Program-made: the position numbers and the translations under genes
Part shown: in pieces, positions 27,846 through 39,054 of the stretch
Layout: every line of letters starts with the position of its first letter
Position numbering within the stretch: position 1 is the first letter of the stretch
The notes under the pieces: generated by a model
The model's database searches: none
The model's input: only the letters and a program-made list of their open reading frames with translations
What the model was told of the DNA's origin: nothing
NCBI RefSeq assembly: GCF_025770785.1
Contig: NZ_JANZLA010000012.1
Location: 1-64,000, forward strand
Direction: 5' to 3'
From: Cellulomonas sp. SG140
GTDB taxonomy: Bacteria; Actinomycetota; Actinomycetes; Actinomycetales; Cellulomonadaceae
Length of the DNA: 64,000 nt

Positions 27846-27850
27846 GACTG

Positions 27851-29654
<1,804 letters not shown>

Positions 29655-29666
29655 GGTCGGATCTCC

Positions 29667-31514
29667 TCAGTCTTCCCGGTCCCACGCCGGGGACAGTCCC
29701 CGGGCGTACTGGATGTCGTCGTTGCTCACTCCGGCGGCCACCATCGGCCAGACCATCGCGTCGCGGGAGACGGTGAAGTCCACCACCACGGGCTGGTCGT
29801 CGATCTCCATCGCGCGCTTGATGGTCGCGTCCACGTCGGCCTTGGTCTCGCACCGCAGCCCGACCGCGCCGTAGGCGTCGGCCAGCTTGACGAAGTCCGG
29901 GATCCGCACCGTGCCGTGGCCGGTGTGCAGGTCGGTGTTGGAGTAGCGCGACTCGTAGAACAGGGTCTGCCACTGGCGCACCATGCCGAGCGAGGAGTTG
30001 TTGATCACCGCCACCTTGATCGGGATGTCGTTGATCGCGCAGGTGGCCAGCTCCTGGTTGGTCATCTGGAAGCAGCCGTCGCCGTCGATCGCCCAGACGG
30101 TGCGGTCGGGCTGGCCGACCTTGGCGCCCATCGCGGCCGGCACGGCGTAGCCCATGGTGCCGAGGCCCCCCGAGTTCAGCCACGACTTGGGCCGGGAGTA
30201 CCTGATGAACTGCGCGGCCCACATCTGGTGCTGGCCCACGCCCGCCACGAAGATCGACTCCGGCCCGGAGATCTCCCCGATCCGGCTGATCACGTGCTGC
30301 GGCGCCAGGTGGCCGTCGTGCGGCTCGTCGTACCCGAGCGGGAACGTCTCGCGCCACGCGTCCAGCTGCCGCCACCACGCCTCGAGGTCCGGCTTGCCGT
30401 GGTGCGCCTGCTCGCGCTCGAGCTCCGGCAGCAGGTCCGCGATGACCTCCTTGAGGTCGCCGACGATCGGCACGTCCACCCGGACGTTCTTGCCGATCTC
30501 CGCCGGGTCGATGTCGGCGTGCACCACGGCGGCGTTCGGCGCGAAGCTCGACAGCAGACCGGTGACACGGTCGTCGAACCGGGCGCCGAGCGCCACGATC
30601 AGGTCCGCGCGCTGCAGGGCCGCCACCGCGGGCACCGTGCCGTGCATGCCCGGCATGCCCAGGTGCTGCGGGTGGTCGTCGGGCAGCGCGCCGCGGGCCA
30701 TCAGCGTGGTGGTCACCGCCGCACCCGAGGCGTCCACCAGCCGGCGCAGCAGCGCGGTCGCATCGGCGCGGATCACGCCGCCGCCGACCAGCAGCACCGG
30801 CCGCCGTGCCGTGGCCAGCAGCCGGGCCGCCTCACGCACCTGCTTGGCGTGCGGCTTGGTCACCGGGTGGTACCCGGGCAGCTGGATCTCCTGCGGCCAG
30901 GAGAACGTCGTCCGCGCCTGCATCGCCGACTTGGCGATGTCGACCAGCACCGGCCCTGGCCGTCCCGTCGAGGCGATGTGGAAGGCCTCCGCGATCACCC
31001 GGGGGATCTCGTCCGCGTCCGTCACCAGGTAGTTGTGCTTGCTCACCGGCAGCGTGATGCCGACGATGTCCGCCTCCTGGAAGGCGTCCGTACCGATCAG
31101 CGCGGCGCCGACCTGACCCGTGATCGCCACCATGGGGATCGAGTCCATGTTCGCGTCGGCGATCGCGGTGACCAGGTTGGTCGCACCCGGCCCCGAGGTC
31201 GCCATCGTCACGCCGACCTTGCCGGTGGCGTGGGCGTACCCGGAGGCCGCGTGACCACCGCCCTGCTCGTGGCGCACCAGGATGTGGCGCACCTTGGCCG
31301 AGTCCATCAGCGGGTCGTAGGTCGGCAGGATCGCGCCGCCGGGGATGCCGAAGACGACCTCGACGCCGACCTCCTCGAGCGACCGGACGATCGACTGCGC
31401 GCCGGTGACCTGCTCGGGCCCGATCGTCGAGCCGTGCTGCGGTGCGGCGGGCGGCCGCGCGGCGGCCGCGGGCCGCGGCGTCGCGGGTGGTGCCGGGTGA
31501 GGACCCTGGACCAT
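29667..31514 (-). CDS. ilvB: Acetolactate synthase large (catalytic) subunit
   Basis: 615-residue ThDP enzyme making acetolactate or acetohydroxybutyrate, the first common step to valine, leucine and isoleucine. Motifs: [14 protein letters not shown] with the catalytic Glu slightly later in [14 protein letters not shown], the FAD-binding middle domain, and the ThDP motif [20 protein letters not shown] followed by [20 protein letters not shown]. The N-terminal 35 residues are Ala/Pro-rich and precede the conserved [19 protein letters not shown]. It is preceded by a 197-nt leader with leader peptide and attenuator. Confidence 0.97.
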   Translation of the reverse strand: MVQGPHPAPPATPRPAAAARPPAAPQHGSTIGPEQVTGAQSIVRSLEEVGVEVVFGIPGGAILPTYDPLMDSAKVRHILVRHEQGGGHAASGYAHATGKVGVTMATSGPGATNLVTAIADANMDSIPMVAITGQVGAALIGTDAFQEADIVGITLPVSKHNYLVTDADEIPRVIAEAFHIASTGRPGPVLVDIAKSAMQARTTFSWPQEIQLPGYHPVTKPHAKQVREAARLLATARRPVLLVGGGVIRADATALLRRLVDASGAAVTTTLMARGALPDDHPQHLGMPGMHGTVPAVAALQRADLIVALGARFDDRVTGLLSSFAPNAAVVHADIDPAEIGKNVRVDVPIVGDLKEVIADLLPELEREQAHHGKPDLEAWWRQLDAWRETFPLGYDEPHDGHLAPQHVISRIGEISGPESIFVAGVGQHQMWAAQFIRYSRPKSWLNSGGLGTMGYAVPAAMGAKVGQPDRTVWAIDGDGCFQMTNQELATCAINDIPIKVAVINNSSLGMVRQWQTLFYESRYSNTDLHTGHGTVRIPDFVKLADAYGAVGLRCETKADVDATIKRAMEIDDQPVVVDFTVSRDAMVWPMVAAGVSNDDIQYARGLSPAWDRED

Positions 31515-31584
31515 CGGTGTCTCCTCGGGGTCGGACTGCGGGACTGCTGGACTTCGGACTACGGCGCTACAGGTCCCCGAACAC

Positions 31585-31624
31585 GAAAAAACCCCTCGGC
31601 CCGGGGACGGGCTGGTCGAGGGGT
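31585..31624 (-). terminator. Intrinsic terminator (attenuator) in the ilvB leader
   Basis: Minus strand: ACCCCTCG pairs with CGAGGGGT, with an inner GCCCG-TCCC-CGGGC helix, followed by TTTTTCG. It lies 71 nt before the ilvB start codon. Between it and the leader peptide (31625-31665) a second, imperfect helix can form (GCGC ... GCGC with GACGA pairing to TCGTC). Confidence 0.85.
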
Positions 31625-31665
31625 GCGCGCGGACGAAGACCGGAGCGGGAGGTCGTCGCCGGCGC

Positions 31666-31698
31666 TCAGGTAAGTACTACGAGGAGGTTCGTCTGCAC
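31666..31698 (-). CDS. ilvB leader peptide with Leu-Leu-Val-Val-Leu codons
   Basis: Ten codons: GTG, Gln-Thr-Asn-Leu-Leu-Val-Val-Leu-Thr, TGA. Five consecutive branched-chain codons (CTC CTC GTA GTA CTT) include GTA and CTT, which are rare in GC-rich genomes and favour stalling. A -10 (TAGTGT) ends 7 nt before the GTG and no ribosome site is present, so the peptide is probably read from a leaderless mRNA end. Confidence 0.82.
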   Translation of the reverse strand: MQTNLLVVLT

Positions 31699-31705
31699 CC
31701 GCCGG

Positions 31706-31735
31706 ACACTACGCCACGGGCCCACGCGCTGTCAC
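31706..31735 (-). promoter_or_regulatory. Promoter of the ilvBHC operon
   Basis: Minus strand GTGACA (31735-31730), 18-bp spacer, TAGTGT (31711-31706). The -35 lies mostly in the loop of the terminator hairpin of the upstream alpha-glucosidase gene (31718-31745), so terminator and promoter overlap physically. Confidence 0.7.
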
Positions 31736-31745
31736 GCGTGGGTCC
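31718..31745 (-). terminator. Hairpin terminator after the GH13 gene
   Basis: GGACCCACGCG-TGACAG-CGCGTGGGCCC on the minus strand: 11 bp with one G-U pair, 43 nt beyond the alpha-glucosidase stop. No U-run. Confidence 0.6.
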
Positions 31746-31787
31746 GTTCGTCTCACATCGCGGTGCACGGTCTCGGATCGCGGGACG

Positions 31788-33500
31788 TCACGCACGCAGC
31801 CTGCGGTAGACGCGTGCCTCCCACGCGCGCAGGGCCGTGTCGGGCCCGGGCGTCTCCCCCGGGTACGAGCCGATCAGCACCTCCGCGTCGGCGGGCCACG
31901 GGTCGTCGAGCGTCACCGGCTGCGGGTCGCCCGTGAAGTTGCCGAGCACCAGCAGCTCCTCGGTGCCGAGGCGGCGCGTGAACGCGTACACGTGCTCGTC
32001 GTCGGGCAGCAGCATGGTGAAGTCGCCGAGGGCCACCACGTCGTGCTCGTGCCGCAGCGCGATCAGGCGGCGGTAGTGGGCGAACACCGAGTCCGGGTCC
32101 GCCCGGTCCTCCCGCGCGTTGATCGTCGTGTGGTTCACGTTGACCGGCAGCCACGGCTGACCGGTGGTGAACCCCGCCTGCGGCGAGTCGTCCCACTGCA
32201 TCGGGGTGCGGGCGTTGTCCCGGCTCATGGCCGCGAGCGCCGTCAGCAGCTGCTGGTCGGTCAGCGTCCCTGCGGCGCGCATCTCCTCGACGTACCGGAG
32301 CGACTCGATGTCGCGGTAGTGGTCGAACGTGTCCCAGTGCGCGTTGGTCATGCCCAGCTCCTCGCCCTGGTACACGTACGGCGTGCCGCGGTGCAGGTGC
32401 AGGACGGTGGCGAGCATCCGGGCGGACTCGCGGCGGTAACGGCCGTCGTCGCCCCAGCGGGAGACGATGCGCGGCTGGTCGTGGTTGTCCCAGTAGAGGG
32501 AGTTCCAGCCCCGCTCGGCCAGCCCCACCTGCCACCGGCCCAGCACCGCCTTCAGGTCGGTCAGCCTCAGCGGCCGCACGTCGAACTTGCCGCCCGGACC
32601 GTGGTCGAGATCGACGTGCTCGAAGGTGAACACCATGTCGAGCTCGTGCCGTGCGGGGTCCGTGTAGCGCTCACCGTCGGCCACCGTCGCACCGGGGGTC
32701 TCCCCCACGGTGATCAGCTTGTCGGCCCGCCCGGCGAACACCTCGCGGTGCATCTCCGCGAGGAACTCGTGCACCCGCGGGCCGTTGGCGACCAGCGGAC
32801 CGGCGTGGGCACCGTGCTGCGCCTCGCCGTCGGGCAGCCGCGGGTCCTTGGAGATCAGGTTGATGACGTCCATCCGGAAGCCGTCGACCCCCCGGTCGAG
32901 CCACCAGCGCATCATCGAGTAGACGGCCGCGCGGACGTCCGGGTTCTCCCAGTTCAGGTCGGGCTGCCGGCGGGAGAACAGGTGCAGGTAGTACTCGCCC
33001 GTCGCCTGGTCGTACTGCCACGCCGGGCCCGAGAAGAAGGACCCCCAGTTGTTCGGCTCGGCACCGGTGGTCCCGGCCTCCATGCCCTCGCGCGCCGGCC
33101 GCCACCAGTACCAGTCCCGCTTGGGGTCGTCCTTCGACGAGCGCGAGGCGACGAACCACGGGTGCGCGTCGGAGGTGTGGTTGACGACGAGGTCCATCAC
33201 CAGCCGGATGCCGTGGCCGTGCAGCGTGTCGATCAGCTCGTCGAGGTCGGCCAGCGTGCCGAACATCGGGTCGACGTCCCGGTAGTCGCTGATGTCGTAG
33301 CCGTTGTCGTCCTGCGGGCTGCGGTACACCGGCGACAGCCACACCACGTCCACGCCCAGGTCGACCAGGTGGTCGACGTGCTCGAGGATCCCCCGCAGGT
33401 CGCCCATGCCGTCGCCGTCGGAGTCGGCGAAGGAGCGCGGGTAGATCTGGTAGACGACGGCGCGCGTCCACCACGGGGCGTCGGCGGGGGTGAAGGTCAC
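31788..33500 (-). CDS. GH13 alpha-glucosidase (oligo-1,6-glucosidase type)
   Basis: 570-residue cytoplasmic glycoside hydrolase (no signal peptide). TIM-barrel motifs: region I DLVVNHTSDAHPWF, region II GFRMDVINLI (nucleophile Asp), region III ITVGETPG (acid/base Glu) and region IV WDNHDQPR. A valine directly after the nucleophile Asp is the residue associated with alpha-1,6 specificity in this subfamily, whereas maltases have Thr; isomaltase-like activity is therefore predicted. GTG start; TTTGAT lies 6 nt upstream. Its place between ilvB and ilvD, both in branched-chain synthesis, looks like an insertion and it has its own terminator. Confidence 0.9.
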   Translation of the reverse strand: MTFTPADAPWWTRAVVYQIYPRSFADSDGDGMGDLRGILEHVDHLVDLGVDVVWLSPVYRSPQDDNGYDISDYRDVDPMFGTLADLDELIDTLHGHGIRLVMDLVVNHTSDAHPWFVASRSSKDDPKRDWYWWRPAREGMEAGTTGAEPNNWGSFFSGPAWQYDQATGEYYLHLFSRRQPDLNWENPDVRAAVYSMMRWWLDRGVDGFRMDVINLISKDPRLPDGEAQHGAHAGPLVANGPRVHEFLAEMHREVFAGRADKLITVGETPGATVADGERYTDPARHELDMVFTFEHVDLDHGPGGKFDVRPLRLTDLKAVLGRWQVGLAERGWNSLYWDNHDQPRIVSRWGDDGRYRRESARMLATVLHLHRGTPYVYQGEELGMTNAHWDTFDHYRDIESLRYVEEMRAAGTLTDQQLLTALAAMSRDNARTPMQWDDSPQAGFTTGQPWLPVNVNHTTINAREDRADPDSVFAHYRRLIALRHEHDVVALGDFTMLLPDDEHVYAFTRRLGTEELLVLGNFTGDPQPVTLDDPWPADAEVLIGSYPGETPGPDTALRAWEARVYRRLRA

Positions 33501-33560
33501 CGGTCCATCAAACCCGACCGATGCGCCTCCGCCAGCCGGGCCGGCGGCACAGGCGCCAGG

Positions 33561-35279
33561 TCAGCCGAGGACCGCCCCCCGGGACGCCGAGCCGACCAGC
33601 TTCTGGTACTTGCCCAGCACCCCGGTGGTGAACCGCGGGGCGATCGGCGCCCAGCCCGCGCGCCGCCTTGCCAGCTCGTCGTCGTCCACCAGCAGGTCGA
33701 GCCGGGCGTTGGCGACGTCGAGCCGGATCCGGTCGCCGTCCCGGACGAAGGCGATGGGACCGCCGTCGACCGCCTCCGGGGCGATGTGGCCGACGCAGAG
33801 CCCGGTGGTGCCGCCCGAGAACCGGCCGTCGGTGACCAGCAGCACGTCCTTGCCGAGCCCGGCGCCCTTGATCGCGCCGGTGATGGCCAGCATCTCGCGC
33901 ATGCCCGGGCCGCCCTTCGGCCCCTCGTAGCGGATCACCACCACGTCCCCGGCCTGGATCGTCCCGTCCTCCAGGGCGTCCAGCGCCGCCCGCTCGCGCT
34001 CGAACACCCGCGCGGTGCCCTCGAACACGTCCGAGTCGAAGCCGGCCGACTTCACCACGGCACCCTCGGGCACCAGGCTGCCGCCCAGGATGGTGATGCC
34101 CCCGGTCCGGTGGATCGGGTTGTCCAGCGCACGCAGGATCACCCCGTCCGGGTCCGGCGGGTCGATGTCCGCCAGGTTCTCCGCGACCGTGCGGCCGGTG
34201 ACCGTCAGGCAGTCGCCGTGCAGCAGCCCCGCATCGAGCAGGGCCTTCATCACGACGGGCACGCCGCCGACCCGGTCCACGTCGTACATCACGTACCGGC
34301 CGAACGGCTTGAGGTCACCGAGGTGCGGCACCCGGGCCGCCACCCGCGAGAAGTCGTCGAGCGTCAGCTCCACCTGCGCCTCGTGCGCGATCGCCAGCAG
34401 GTGCAGCACGGCGTTGGTGGAGCCCCCGAACGCCATCACCACGGCGATGGCGTTCTCGAACGCCTCCTTGGTCATGATCTGGCGGGCGGTGATGCCCTGC
34501 CGCAGCAGGTTCACGACCGCCTCGCCGGAGCGGTGGGCGTAGGCGTCGCGGCGCCGGTCGGCCGACGGCGGGGCCGCCGAGCCGGGCAGCGACATGCCGA
34601 GCGCCTCGGCCACCGACGCCATGGTGTTGGCGGTGTACATGCCGCCGCAGGCGCCCTCACCCGGGCAGATGGCCCGCTCGATCCGGTCGAGGTCACCGCG
34701 GCTCATCAGGCCGCGGGCGCACGCGCCGACCGCCTCGAAGGCGTCGATGATCGTGACGTCCTTCTCGGTGCCGTCCTCGAGCTTGACCCAGCCCGGCATG
34801 ATCGTGCCGGCGTAGAGGAACACGCTGGCCAGGTCCAGCCGGGCGGCGGCCATCAGCATGCCGGGCAGCGACTTGTCGCAGCCGGCCAGCAGCACCGAGC
34901 CGTCCAGCCGCTCGGCCATCATCACGGTCTCCACCGAGTCGGCGATCACGTCGCGGCTGACCAGCGAGAAGTGCATCCCCTCGTGGCCCATGGAGATGCC
35001 GTCGGAGACCGAGATGGTGCCGAACTCCAGCGGATAGCCGCCGGCGGCGTGCACGCCGCCCTTCACGGCCTGGGCCAGTCGCTGCAGCGAAAGGTTGCAG
35101 GGCGTGATCTCGTTCCACGAGCTGGCGACGCCGATCTGCGGCTTGGCGAAGTCCTCGTCACCGAGGCCGACCGCGCGCAGCATGCCACGCGCCGCCGTCG
35201 CCTCGATGCCGTCCGTCACCTGCCGCGAGCGCGGCTTGAGGTCGATCCCGTCGCTACCTGAACCCGCGGTGGCCGTCAT
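33561..35279 (-). CDS. ilvD: Dihydroxy-acid dehydratase, three-cysteine [2Fe-2S] type
   Basis: 572 residues, making 2-keto acids from dihydroxy acids in valine, leucine and isoleucine synthesis. The three cluster cysteines appear in [25 protein letters not shown] and [15 protein letters not shown], the arrangement of the M. tuberculosis/plant [2Fe-2S] class. Other conserved parts are [37 protein letters not shown] and [20 protein letters not shown]. On the minus strand TACACT ends 8 nt before the ATG without a usable ribosome site, so it has its own, probably leaderless, promoter. It lies 67 nt downstream of a second ilvD. Confidence 0.94.
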   Translation of the reverse strand: MTATAGSGSDGIDLKPRSRQVTDGIEATAARGMLRAVGLGDEDFAKPQIGVASSWNEITPCNLSLQRLAQAVKGGVHAAGGYPLEFGTISVSDGISMGHEGMHFSLVSRDVIADSVETVMMAERLDGSVLLAGCDKSLPGMLMAAARLDLASVFLYAGTIMPGWVKLEDGTEKDVTIIDAFEAVGACARGLMSRGDLDRIERAICPGEGACGGMYTANTMASVAEALGMSLPGSAAPPSADRRRDAYAHRSGEAVVNLLRQGITARQIMTKEAFENAIAVVMAFGGSTNAVLHLLAIAHEAQVELTLDDFSRVAARVPHLGDLKPFGRYVMYDVDRVGGVPVVMKALLDAGLLHGDCLTVTGRTVAENLADIDPPDPDGVILRALDNPIHRTGGITILGGSLVPEGAVVKSAGFDSDVFEGTARVFERERAALDALEDGTIQAGDVVVIRYEGPKGGPGMREMLAITGAIKGAGLGKDVLLVTDGRFSGGTTGLCVGHIAPEAVDGGPIAFVRDGDRIRLDVANARLDLLVDDDELARRRAGWAPIAPRFTTGVLGKYQKLVGSASRGAVLG

Positions 35280-35346
35280 GCCCTCGGAGTGTAGGTCGCC
35301 CTTACCTCGTCGGCCCGGGCCCGCGCCGCCGGCCGAGCGCGGCCCG

Positions 35347-37209
35347 TCAGCCGCGCCGGATCCGCGACAGGTCCCGCACAGCCCCGCGATCGGCGGACGT
35401 CGCCATCGCCGCGTACGCCTGCAGCGCCTGGGACACGTACCGCTCGCGGTCCAGCGGCTGCCACGGCCGCTCGGACGCCTCCATCTTGGCGCGGCGCGCA
35501 GCGAGCACGTCGTCCGGCACGTTGAGCCGGATCAGCCGCGTCTCGACGTCGATCTCGATCTCGTCGCCGTCCTCGACCAGGCCGATCGTGCCGCCTGCGG
35601 CCGCCTCCGGGGACACGTGGCCCACCGAGATGCCGCTGGACCCGCCGGAGAACCGGCCGTCGGTGATCAGCGCGCACACCTTGCCCAGGCCACGACCCTT
35701 GATGAACGACGTCGGGTAGAGCATCTCCTGCATGCCGGGGCCGCCGGACGGGCCCTCGTAGCGCACGACGACGACGTCGCCCGGCTTGACCTGCTTGGAC
35801 AGGATCTTGTCGACCGCCTCCTCCTGCGACTCGCAGACGACGGCCGTGCCGACGAAGTGGAACAGCTCGGGGTCGATGCCGGCGGTCTTGATCACGGCGC
35901 CGTCGTCGGCGAGGTTGCCGCGCAGCACCGCCAGGCCGCCCTCGACCGTGTAGGCGTGCGCGACGTCGCGGATGCAGCCGCTCTCCGCGTCCGTGTCCAG
36001 GTGGTCCCAGCGGTTGGCGGTGGAGAACGCCCGGGTGGTGCGCACGCCGCCGGGGGCGGCGTGGAACAGCTCGACCGCCCGGTCGGTGGCCTTGCCGCCG
36101 CGCACGTCCCAGTCGTCGAGCCAGGCCCGCAAAGTCGGGGTGTGGACGCTGGTCACGTCGTGGTCCAGCAGGCCCGCGCGGTCCAGCTCGCCGAGCAGCG
36201 CGGGGATGCCACCGGCTCGGTGCACGTCCTCCATGTGGAAGTCCGGGTGGTTCGGGGCCACCTTGCTCAGGCACGGGACGCGGCGGGACAGCCGGTCGAT
36301 GTCGGCCAGCGTGAAGTCGACGCCGGCCTCCTGCGCCGCCGCCAGGATGTGCAGCACGGTGTTGGTGGAGCCGCCCATCGCGACGTCCAGCGTCATCGCG
36401 TTGGTGAAGGCCGCCTTGGTGGCGATGCCGCGCGGCGTGACGGTGTCGTCCTCGTCCTCGTAGTACCGCTTGGCCAGCTCGACCACCGTGCGCCCGGCCT
36501 CGAGGAACAGGTCCCGACGCGCGACGTGCGTGGCCAGCGTCGAGCCGTTGCCGGGCAGGGACAGCCCGAGCGCCTCGGTCAGGCAGTTCATCGAGTTGGC
36601 GGTGAACATGCCGGAGCAGGACCCGCAGGTGGGGCAGGCGTTCGCCTCGACCAGGCCGAGCGCGTCGTCGGAGACGTTGTCGTCCGCCGAGTAGTTGATC
36701 GCGTTGATCAGGTTGAGGTGGGTGCTGGCCACACCGTCGGCGACGACGGCCTTGCCGGCCTCCATCGGGCCGCCGGAGACGAAGACCGTCGGGATGTTCA
36801 GGCGCAGCGCGGCCAGCAGCATGCCGGGCGTGATCTTGTCGCAGTTGGAGATGCACACCAGGGCGTCCGCGGTGTGCGCGTTGACCATGTACTCGACGGA
36901 GTCGGCGATGAGGTCACGGCTGGGCAGCGAGTAGAGCATGCCGCCGTGGCCCATGGCGATGCCGTCGTCGACCGCGATGGTGTTGAACTCCTTGGCCACG
37001 CCGCCGGCCTCGCGGATCGCGGACGCGACCAGGTCGCCCATGTCCTTCAGGTGCACGTGGCCCGGGACGAACTGCGTGTACGAGTTGGCGATCGCGACGA
37101 TCGGCTTGCCGAAGTCGTCGGCACCCATGCCGGTCGCGCGCCACAGCGCGCGGGCACCGGCCATGTTGCGGCCGTGGGTCGAGGTACGTGAGCGCAGCGG
37201 ACGGCTCAT
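35347..37209 (-). CDS. ilvD: Dihydroxy-acid dehydratase, E. coli [4Fe-4S] type
   Basis: 620 residues, close in length to E. coli IlvD (616). The first cysteine of the [2Fe-2S] class is absent ([17 protein letters not shown]). The others are in [12 protein letters not shown] and [20 protein letters not shown], as in oxygen-sensitive [4Fe-4S] enzymes. Further motifs: [40 protein letters not shown] and [23 protein letters not shown] 37209 is chosen since GAGGAG lies 9 nt upstream; ATG 37218 directly abuts that site. Paired in tandem with the other ilvD. Confidence 0.94.
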   Translation of the reverse strand: MSRPLRSRTSTHGRNMAGARALWRATGMGADDFGKPIVAIANSYTQFVPGHVHLKDMGDLVASAIREAGGVAKEFNTIAVDDGIAMGHGGMLYSLPSRDLIADSVEYMVNAHTADALVCISNCDKITPGMLLAALRLNIPTVFVSGGPMEAGKAVVADGVASTHLNLINAINYSADDNVSDDALGLVEANACPTCGSCSGMFTANSMNCLTEALGLSLPGNGSTLATHVARRDLFLEAGRTVVELAKRYYEDEDDTVTPRGIATKAAFTNAMTLDVAMGGSTNTVLHILAAAQEAGVDFTLADIDRLSRRVPCLSKVAPNHPDFHMEDVHRAGGIPALLGELDRAGLLDHDVTSVHTPTLRAWLDDWDVRGGKATDRAVELFHAAPGGVRTTRAFSTANRWDHLDTDAESGCIRDVAHAYTVEGGLAVLRGNLADDGAVIKTAGIDPELFHFVGTAVVCESQEEAVDKILSKQVKPGDVVVVRYEGPSGGPGMQEMLYPTSFIKGRGLGKVCALITDGRFSGGSSGISVGHVSPEAAAGGTIGLVEDGDEIEIDVETRLIRLNVPDDVLAARRAKMEASERPWQPLDRERYVSQALQAYAAMATSADRGAVRDLSRIRRG

Positions 37210-37367
37210 CGCGGGCATCTCCTCGGGCGTGACGGTGGCCACCGCCTGGTGGCGCCCGCCAACCGTACGTCCGTCTCACGGACAGAGAACCCGTCGTCCC
37301 GCTGTGTGAGCGTCCACGCCGCCCCGGCGGGTGCGCCGCGGAACGCCACGGGCAGCACCTAGCGTTC

Positions 37368-37389
37368 TGTAACTACTAGTAGGTACAGT
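37368..37389 (+). promoter_or_regulatory. TetR operator overlapping a leaderless promoter
   Basis: 20-bp near-perfect palindrome from 37368 to 37387, with core CTACTAGTAG and ends TGTA/TACA (9 of 10 bp paired). The -10 TACAGT (37384-37389) overlaps its right end and lies 6 nt before the tetR ATG. Binding would block polymerase directly. Confidence 0.75.
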
Positions 37390-37395
37390 GACGAC

Positions 37396-38001
37396 ATGAC
37401 CTCCACCCGGGAACGCCTGACCGAGGCGATGGCCGACCTGCTCTGGGAGCGCGGCTACGCCGCCACCAGCCCGCACGACGTGCTCGCCAAGGCCGGCGTC
37501 GGGCAGGGCAGCATGTACCACCACTTCTCGGGAAAGCACGAGCTCGCGGTGGCGGCCTTCCGGTCCGCCATCGACACCCTGATCGCCGAGGCGCAGGGGC
37601 TCGAGGACGAGAACCATGGCGGCACGCCGCTCGACCGGATCGAGGGATACCTGCAACGGCCGCGACCCGGCACCAAGGGCTGCCGCGCCGGACGCATGAC
37701 ACAGGACCCGCAGGTGGTCCAGGACCCCGAGCTGCTCGCGGAGGTGGCGCGCGCGTTCGACACCCAGGCCGAGCGCTGGACGCGGGCGGTCGAGCAGGCC
37801 ATCGAGGCCGGCCAGCTGCCGGGCACGATCCCGGCGCAGGACCTGGCCCTGGCCCTGTCCGCGGTGCTGCAGGGCGGCTACGTGCTGGCCCGCGCCCACG
37901 GCTCCCAGGAGTACATGGACCGAGCGGTCCGCGGAGCGGTGGCGCTCCTCGAGGCGGCGCGGGCACAGACGGCAAGCACCTCGACGAAGGAGACGCAGTG
38001 A
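37396..38001 (+). CDS. TetR-family regulator paired with GAPDH
   Basis: 201 residues. The N-terminal helix-turn-helix is TSPHDVLAKAGVGQGSMYHHFSGKHE (split: TSPHDVLAKAGVGQG, SMYHHFSGKHE), the classical TetR motif. The ligand-binding domain has a cysteine near residue 96 in the conserved TetR position GTKGCRAGRM, which in several relatives serves redox or electrophile sensing (inference). The gene overlaps gap by 4 bp (GTGA) and should repress both through the palindrome at 37368-37387. Confidence 0.88.
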   Translation: MTSTRERLTEAMADLLWERGYAATSPHDVLAKAGVGQGSMYHHFSGKHELAVAAFRSAIDTLIAEAQGLEDENHGGTPLDRIEGYLQRPRPGTKGCRAGRMTQDPQVVQDPELLAEVARAFDTQAERWTRAVEQAIEAGQLPGTIPAQDLALALSAVLQGGYVLARAHGSQEYMDRAVRGAVALLEAARAQTASTSTKETQ

Positions 38002-39002
38002 CGGTACGGATCGGCATCAACGGTTTCGGTCGCATCGGGCGCACGGCTCTGCGGGCTGCGCTGAGCAGCGGCGCCGACGTCGAGGTGGTCGCGGTCAACG
38101 ACATCACCGACGTGACCACGTTGGCCACGCTGCTGGAGTGGGACTCGATCTCGGGTCACCTCGACGGCGTGCGCGTGGACGGCGACGACATCCTCGTCGG
38201 CGAACGGCGGCTGCGCGTGTTCGCCGAGCGCGAGCCGTCGCGGATCCCCTGGCGGGAGGTCGGCGCCGACGTGGTGATCGAGTCCACCGGGCGCTTCACG
38301 GACGCCGACAGCGCGCGCCAGCACCTGGCCGGTGGCGCGCGCAAGGTGATCGTCTCGGCCCCGGCCAAGGGCGACGTGCCCGCGATCGTGCTCGGCGTCA
38401 ACACCGACGCGGTCGACCCCACGGCGCACGACGTGTTCTCCAACGGCTCGTGCACCACCAACTGCCTCGCGCCGATGGCCAAGGTGCTGCACGACGCCTT
38501 CGGCATCGAGTCGGGGCTGATGACCACGGTGCACGCCTACACGAGCGACCAGCGGCTGCACGACGCGCCGCACTCGGACCTGCGCCGGGCGCGGGCGGCG
38601 GCGGTCTCGACCATCCCGACCTCGTCGGGCGCGGCGAAGACCATCGGGCGGATCATCCCCGAGCTGGACGGCAGGCTGACCGGCTTCGCGTTGCGGGTGC
38701 CCGTCCCGGTCGGCTCGATCACCGACCTGACCGCGGTGCTGTCCCGGACCGCGACCGTCCAGGAGGTCAACGAGGCGTTCCGTGCGGCGGCGGCTTCCCC
38801 CGGGCTCGGGCGGTACCTCGAGTACTCGGAGGCGCCCATCGTGTCGGCCGACATCGTCGGCAACCCGCACTCGGCGATCTTCGACGCCCCGCTGACCCAG
38901 GTGGTGGGCGACCAGGTCAAGATCCTGGCCTGGTACGACAACGAGTACGGCTTCTCGCACCGGCTCGTCGAGCTGGCGCAGCTGGTGGGCGAACGGCGGT
39001 GA
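37998..39002 (+). CDS. gap: Glyceraldehyde-3-phosphate dehydrogenase (type I), TetR-linked
   Basis: 334-residue NAD-dependent glycolytic enzyme. Rossmann motif INGFGRIGRTALRA; catalytic cysteine C152 in SNGSCTTNCLAP, where the usual NASC or SSSC becomes NGSC; catalytic His in TVHAYTSDQRLHDAPH; C-terminal WYDNEYGFSHRLVELA. It is not in a gap-pgk-tpi operon but translationally coupled to a TetR regulator. An inducible second GAPDH could serve as a replacement when the main enzyme is oxidised or inhibited; whether another gap exists in this genome cannot be seen here. Confidence 0.94.
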   Translation: MTVRIGINGFGRIGRTALRAALSSGADVEVVAVNDITDVTTLATLLEWDSISGHLDGVRVDGDDILVGERRLRVFAEREPSRIPWREVGADVVIESTGRFTDADSARQHLAGGARKVIVSAPAKGDVPAIVLGVNTDAVDPTAHDVFSNGSCTTNCLAPMAKVLHDAFGIESGLMTTVHAYTSDQRLHDAPHSDLRRARAAAVSTIPTSSGAAKTIGRIIPELDGRLTGFALRVPVPVGSITDLTAVLSRTATVQEVNEAFRAAAASPGLGRYLEYSEAPIVSADIVGNPHSAIFDAPLTQVVGDQVKILAWYDNEYGFSHRLVELAQLVGERR

Positions 39003-39054
39003 CCGCGGCGCGGGTGCCGACAGCCGATGAGTCGGTCGTCGGCACCCGCGGCCG

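Noticed and set aside
31992-35261. 1089-codon plus-strand open frame opposite the alpha-glucosidase and ilvD
   Set aside because: Spans two unrelated minus-strand genes and has low-complexity Val/Arg/His composition; shadow frame.
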